Source: Oscillospiraceae bacterium (GTDB lineage Bacteria; Bacillota; Clostridia; Oscillospirales; Oscillospiraceae). Taken from it: DNA of 45,172 bases. Within the stretch, counting starts at the first letter, position 1, and each line of letters opens with the position of its first letter. Positions 41,168-45,172 of this stretch are shown here, piece by piece. The notes under the pieces were generated by a model. It did no database searches. It worked only from the letters and a program-made list of their open reading frames with translations, and was not told the origin of the DNA. The stretch lies in assembly GCA_902799075.1 (NCBI GenBank), contig CADBYZ010000003.1, positions 1 to 45,172 on the forward strand, in the 5' to 3' direction. The position numbers and the translations under genes are program-made.

Positions 41168-41196
41168 ATTATACAAGAAATAATACGACATGTAAA
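41168..41196 (-). promoter_or_regulatory. Promoter of the membrane protein/RelE-like pair
   Basis: TTTACA (41191-41196), 17-base spacer, perfect TATAAT (41168-41173). Confidence 0.8.
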
Positions 41197-41238
41197 GACA
41201 GCGGTGCTCATTATTCGCGAATTTCATACCAACCCGTC

Positions 41239-41270
41239 AAAAATCCGTTTCACCGTGAAACGGATTTTTT
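41239..41270. terminator. Bidirectional hairpin terminator at the edge of the adhesin region
   Basis: A 13-bp perfect stem (41239-41251 with 41257-41269), loop ACCGT, A5 and T6 ends. It separates the leftward pair from the rightward adhesin operon. Confidence 0.85.
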
Positions 41271-41317
41271 ATATATACCGCAAAGCCCCAATTTTGACCT
41301 TTGAAGGGAGGGATGCC

Positions 41318-41557
41318 ATGTATTTTACCCATGGCGATCATAGGGCTTTTGAAAGTCTCATGCGAGGAACACCCGGCTCAGACCATTATGACAGCGGCAA
41401 GGACGGCCCACACCCGGAGTGCCGGAGCTGCCGCTGGCACCGACCGTACCGCAAGGATCGGTACTGCAAGTTTGCCGAGTGTCCCTTTACTCCCGGCCGC
41501 ATGACCGCCATCAGCAAAGGCAATCCGCCGGGGGAAGGAGGTGGTGCCGTCCGCTAA
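41318..41557 (+). CDS. Cys-rich small protein upstream of the adhesin
   Basis: 79 residues, starting at an ATG with GAAGGGAGGG (41303-41312) in front. It begins MYFTHGDHRAFESLMRGTPGSDHYDSGKDG and has four cysteines in C-x2-C ... C-x4-C (about residues 35-57) with many basic and aromatic residues between, a possible zinc-binding unit. No family is recognised with confidence. It lies immediately before the adhesin gene, and similar small proteins occur in conjugative elements of gut Clostridia, so the two belong together. Confidence 0.6.
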   Translation: MYFTHGDHRAFESLMRGTPGSDHYDSGKDGPHPECRSCRWHRPYRKDRYCKFAECPFTPGRMTAISKGNPPGEGGGAVR

Positions 41558-41594
41558 TCTCTCTTTTCCCCAAAAACTATTTTACAGGAGGCGA

Positions 41595-44500
41595 TTGCCA
41601 ATTCTCAAAACAAAATGGCGCAGAAGCATCGCTGTGCTGCTCTGCGTTATGCTCATGTTCTGCGCAGCCTTTTCCCTGACCGCCTATGCGGACTCGGCGG
41701 TCATTACCACAGGCACCATGTACTCATTTTTCCAGACGTACAACACTTCCGGGGTCTGGGTCGATCTCCAGACGCCCGGACACGCTACTTCTGACGGTCA
41801 AGTGGCCTACTGCCTGCAAACCAGCAAAGATAACCCGTATAACGCGGCCTACTCCTCCATCGACGGCGAGTATGTATATGACGAGTATGTTTTGACCGGC
41901 CTCAAGGCAATTCTCACCCACGGCTACCCCGCGGACAATGGCGGCTTTTCTGACCTGGAGGCCAGATACGCAACCGCAAACGCTATTCGTTTTTTCTTAG
42001 CGGAGAATTACGCCGATGGGATGCCCCAGTACCTCAACCTCAATGTCAACGGCGACTGGATCAGGGGCAGGCCCGGCTATGAAGATCTGTTCTATTGGTC
42101 GCTCAGCCTGCTGCAAATGGCCCGATCCGGGAATGTGTCTACCGGCGGTGCCGGGAGTCTGACGTTTAGCCCATCAGAGATCACGCTCACCCAGGAGGGA
42201 GACTACTTCACCGGCAGCGTCACACTCACCAACGGTATCAACGGCACCTATGACCTCATGGACGATATGCCGGATGGCAAACAGATTCTCGGACATACCG
42301 GCGCGGATCAGGAAACGCTGACGATCAAGATTCCTGTTGCCTATGCCAATGGCAGCTATACGCTGTGCGCCTACGGTATGGATCACCTGCCCACCGCGAA
42401 GCTGTTTTTCTGGGCACCTTCCGTCTACAACCAGCAAAGAATCGTCACAAGCACGCTGGACGGGTCTCAGGACGTTTTTGTGAGAGGCTTCCTCACGGTG
42501 AAAACCCCAAGCGCGACCGTGCAGCCGCAGAAAGGCAGCTTGCAGATCACCAAGACGGACGACAGCGGCAATCCGCTTTCCGGTGTGGGCTTCACCCTGT
42601 ACGATGTTTCCAAGCGCGCCATCAGCACCAAGACAACAGACAGAAGCGGTATTGTCACGTTCTCCGATCTTGACCTCGGCAACTACTATTACGCCGAAAC
42701 GAGCGCCTTGCCCGGTTATGTGCTGGATTCCACGCAGTACCCGGTCTCCGTTTCCTCCAATGGGCAGGTCGTGAAAAAGACCATGACCAACACCCCGGAG
42801 AAAGGCGGCTTACTCTGTACGATGCTTCCAAGCGTACTATCAGCACAAAGACTACGGACAGCTCCGGCGTTGTATCGTTCTCCGATCTCACGCCCGGCAA
42901 TTACTACTACGCCGAAACAAGCGCCCTGCCCGGATATGTGCCGGACACAACACAGTATGCGGTATCTATCACGACGAGCAGCCTGCTTGTAAAGAAAACC
43001 GTCACAAATGAGCGCATCCCGGCCAAGGGCAGCTTGAAGCTCGTCAAGACCGATGAAAACGGCACTCCGATTGCAAGCACCGGTTTTCAACTGCTCGACA
43101 GCGACGGCAACCGGATCACAAGCGGCGGGACAGACAGCGACGGCGTCCTGGTATTCTCGGATCTCCCATTGGGCAACTATTTCTATCAGGAAACCTTTGC
43201 AGTTCCCGGCTATGCGCTGGACGACACCAAGTACCCCATCAGCATTACGGAAAACGAGCAGGTCGTTACCAAGACCATCGTCAACTACAAATCCGCTGGC
43301 ACCATCAAGATTCTCAAAACGGATTCCGAAACCGGCCAACCCCTACAGGGCGCAGAGTTTACCATCCTTGATGAACACATGCGCGAAGTCACCAAGGGAA
43401 CGACCGATGAATCCGGCGTTGTGGTTTTTGCGGGATTGCCCCTCGGCCCATACTACTGTCAGGAAACGCAGGCACCTCCCGGATACGTCCCGCTGGGCAG
43501 CATTGAGCTTGTTTATCTGGACGGGAACGGAAAGGTCGTCACGTTAAGCTACACCAACAAGCCCGCCAGAGGCAGCATCAAGCTCACAAAGAAGAACAGC
43601 GACGGCGAGCTTTTGAGCGGCGTGGTGTTCACGCTCTACGATGCGGACAAGAACGAGATCAAGACCGGCGCGACGGACGAAAACGGTGTGGTAGTCTTTG
43701 ACAATCTCCCCATCGGGGATTACTGGTATGCCGAAACCTCTGAGCTTCCCGGCTATGTACCGAATCATAACCTCCTGGCAGCACGGGTCGGCTTCCATAC
43801 CGCAGTTGACGAACACACGTTCACAAACTACAAGGCTCATGGTCATGTCCGGGTAATCAAAAGCGACGAGAACGGCGCTCCGCTTGCGGGCGTCCACTTC
43901 AAGCTGACTGACGAGGCCGGGAACCTGATCAATGAGGGCGACACCGCAGCAGACGGCAAGCTCACCTTCACCGGCCTTCCCCTCGACACCTACAAGCTGA
44001 CCGAAACAGCGGCCCCGGCTGGTTATGTCCTCGACTCCACCCCGATCACCGTTGAAGTCACGAACGCCGGGCAGACTGTGAGCAAGACAATCACCAATGC
44101 CAAGCAAACCGGCGGTATTGCTATCCTCAAGACTGATGCTGAAACGAGGAAGCCTCTTGCGGGAGCGCATTTCAAGCTGACGGATTCCACGGGCAAGCTC
44201 ATTTCCGAAGCTGTCACCGGCACTGAGGGCAAGATCACCTTTACCGGCATGGCCCTCGGCAAATATACGCTGGAGGAAACGGCAACCGTTGACGGATATA
44301 GCCTTATCAGCGATCCGATCCCCGTGGAACTGACCGAGCACGGCAAGACCGTGGAGATCAGTGTCAAGAACACCCCAAGCCGAGGAAGCCTGAAGCTCAT
44401 TAAGAAGGACGCCTATGAGAACAAGCCCCTTGCCGGAGCCGTGTATCGCCTTTTGGACGAAAGCGGCAAGAAGCTGGCCGAAGGCACCGCCGATGAAAAC

Positions 44501-45169
44501 GGTGAGATTGTCTTTGAAAATCTGCTCTACGGCAATTACCGGGTACAGGAGATTTCCGCGCCCAAGGGCTACAAGGTGGACGAGAGAGCCTACACCGTGA
44601 TCGTTCCCACCGAAAACGGCACCCAGACTGTGACAGATCTTCGCAGGCCGGGAACGCTGGAGGTCAAGAAGCAGGACGAGAAAGGCAAGCCCCTCGCAGG
44701 AGCATCCTTCCTTTTGGAATACTCCACGAACAACGGCATGACCTGGACCCCCGTCACAAACCGCAGCGGTGAGAACATCACGGCGGGCGGCTGCACCAGC
44801 GCCGCACTCAACGCCGGGCAGCTTACCACCGACAGCACCGGCAGCGTCAGCTTTACCGGCCTCCGGGCGGACAGCACGATTCTCTACCGCCTGACTGAAA
44901 CCAAGGCCCCGCAGGGCTATTCCCTGATCGGCACCGAACTCTACAAAGGCACACTTCCCATCGAAACGCAGAAAACCAATATTGAGGACTCGGAAACCGT
45001 GGACGGCAAGACATACTGTTATTCCCTGTATGTCACCGCAACAGACGATCCCACATATCGGCTCCCCGAAACTGGCGGCAGAGGCTTTGACCTGCTGCCT
45101 CTTTTTATGCCCATTTGCGCTATACCCCTTATCATCTATCTTAAACGAAAGGAAGACTGCGAATCTTGA
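41595..45169 (+). pseudogene. SpaA/CnaB-type LPETG-anchored surface adhesin, interrupted by a frameshift
   Basis: Intact, this would be about 1,190 residues: signal peptide (SIAVLLCVMLMFCAAFSLTAYA), an N-terminal domain resembling thioester-adhesin heads (VAYCLQTSKDNPY ... ATANAIRFFLAE; the glutamine expected in ATQxAI is alanine), a beta domain, then nine SpaA/CnaB repeats of about 90 residues with the K-x-D and E-T/S-x-x-P-GY residues of isopeptide folds, and LPETG plus a membrane helix and a charged tail for sortase anchoring. At 42806-42812, in repeat 2, 52 bases are missing relative to repeat 1 (17 codons plus one base), which shifts the frame; translation in the first frame stops at 42992. 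The second frame continues cleanly to 45169. The start is uncertain: TTG at 41595 follows AGGAGG closely; an earlier GTG at 41541 is possible. Confidence 0.8.
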
Positions 45170-45172
45170 AAA

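Noticed and set aside
42938-45169. Treating the second adhesin frame as a separate gene starting at 42938
   Set aside because: The frame is clean back to about 42812, in the middle of a CnaB repeat, with no ribosome site or signal peptide. It is the continuation of the broken adhesin.

Overview
The window looks like the chromosome of a GC-rich Bacillota (class Clostridia, Oscillospiraceae-like gut anaerobe). The clues are Gram-positive style GGAGG ribosome sites, TTGACA/TATAAT promoters, a T-box leader in front of alaS, RNase M5, an AbrB regulator, a pyrophosphate-type phosphofructokinase, a short 'chorion class high-cysteine' type protein and an LPETG-anchored SpaA-like adhesin. The genus is an inference; no rRNA is present.

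Layout. 1-11.6 kb is host housekeeping: a symporter tail, a VTT/DedA-like membrane protein, a degenerate P1B-ATPase relative, divergent glycolytic genes fba and PPi-PFK, a papain-like protein, two adjacent MgtC/SapB genes with an attenuator-like leader, a YjjG-like HAD phosphatase, murF, a DEDDh exonuclease, a MITE-like hairpin repeat, a double-glycine-leader Cys-rich peptide and an AbrB protein. 11.67-17.28 kb is an AT-rich integrated element bounded by a perfect 40-bp direct repeat that is the 3' end of yebC. It carries a serine recombinase at one end, a tyrosine integrase at the other, and two divergent operons. One holds a small protein, an HTH protein, a zinc-ribbon membrane protein and a secreted two-repeat protein. 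The other holds an ORF interrupted by two in-frame TAG codons and a winged-helix protein.

17.2-39.9 kb is host again: yebC, comEC-holA-rnmV, T-box-alaS-hit, mltG-U32-lipoprotein, prfC-cyclodeaminase-like-sirtuin, a fused ABC transporter, tRNA-Arg(CCU), and a radical SAM-MFS-SUV3-like helicase operon. 39.9-45.17 kb is accessory: a truncated tRNA-Ala 5' part followed by an intact tRNA-Ala(GGC), an AT-rich two-gene membrane protein/RelE-like pair, then the start of what looks like a conjugative-element segment with a nine-repeat SpaA/CnaB adhesin gene broken by a frameshift.

The most notable points are the yebC 3'-end attachment site with an outward promoter that may now drive abrB, the coherent ORF with two TAG codons in the same TCA-TAG context, the P-type ATPase relative that lacks its actuator domain and key catalytic residues, the mgtC leader attenuator, the integrase ribosome site buried in a hairpin, and the frameshifted adhesin.
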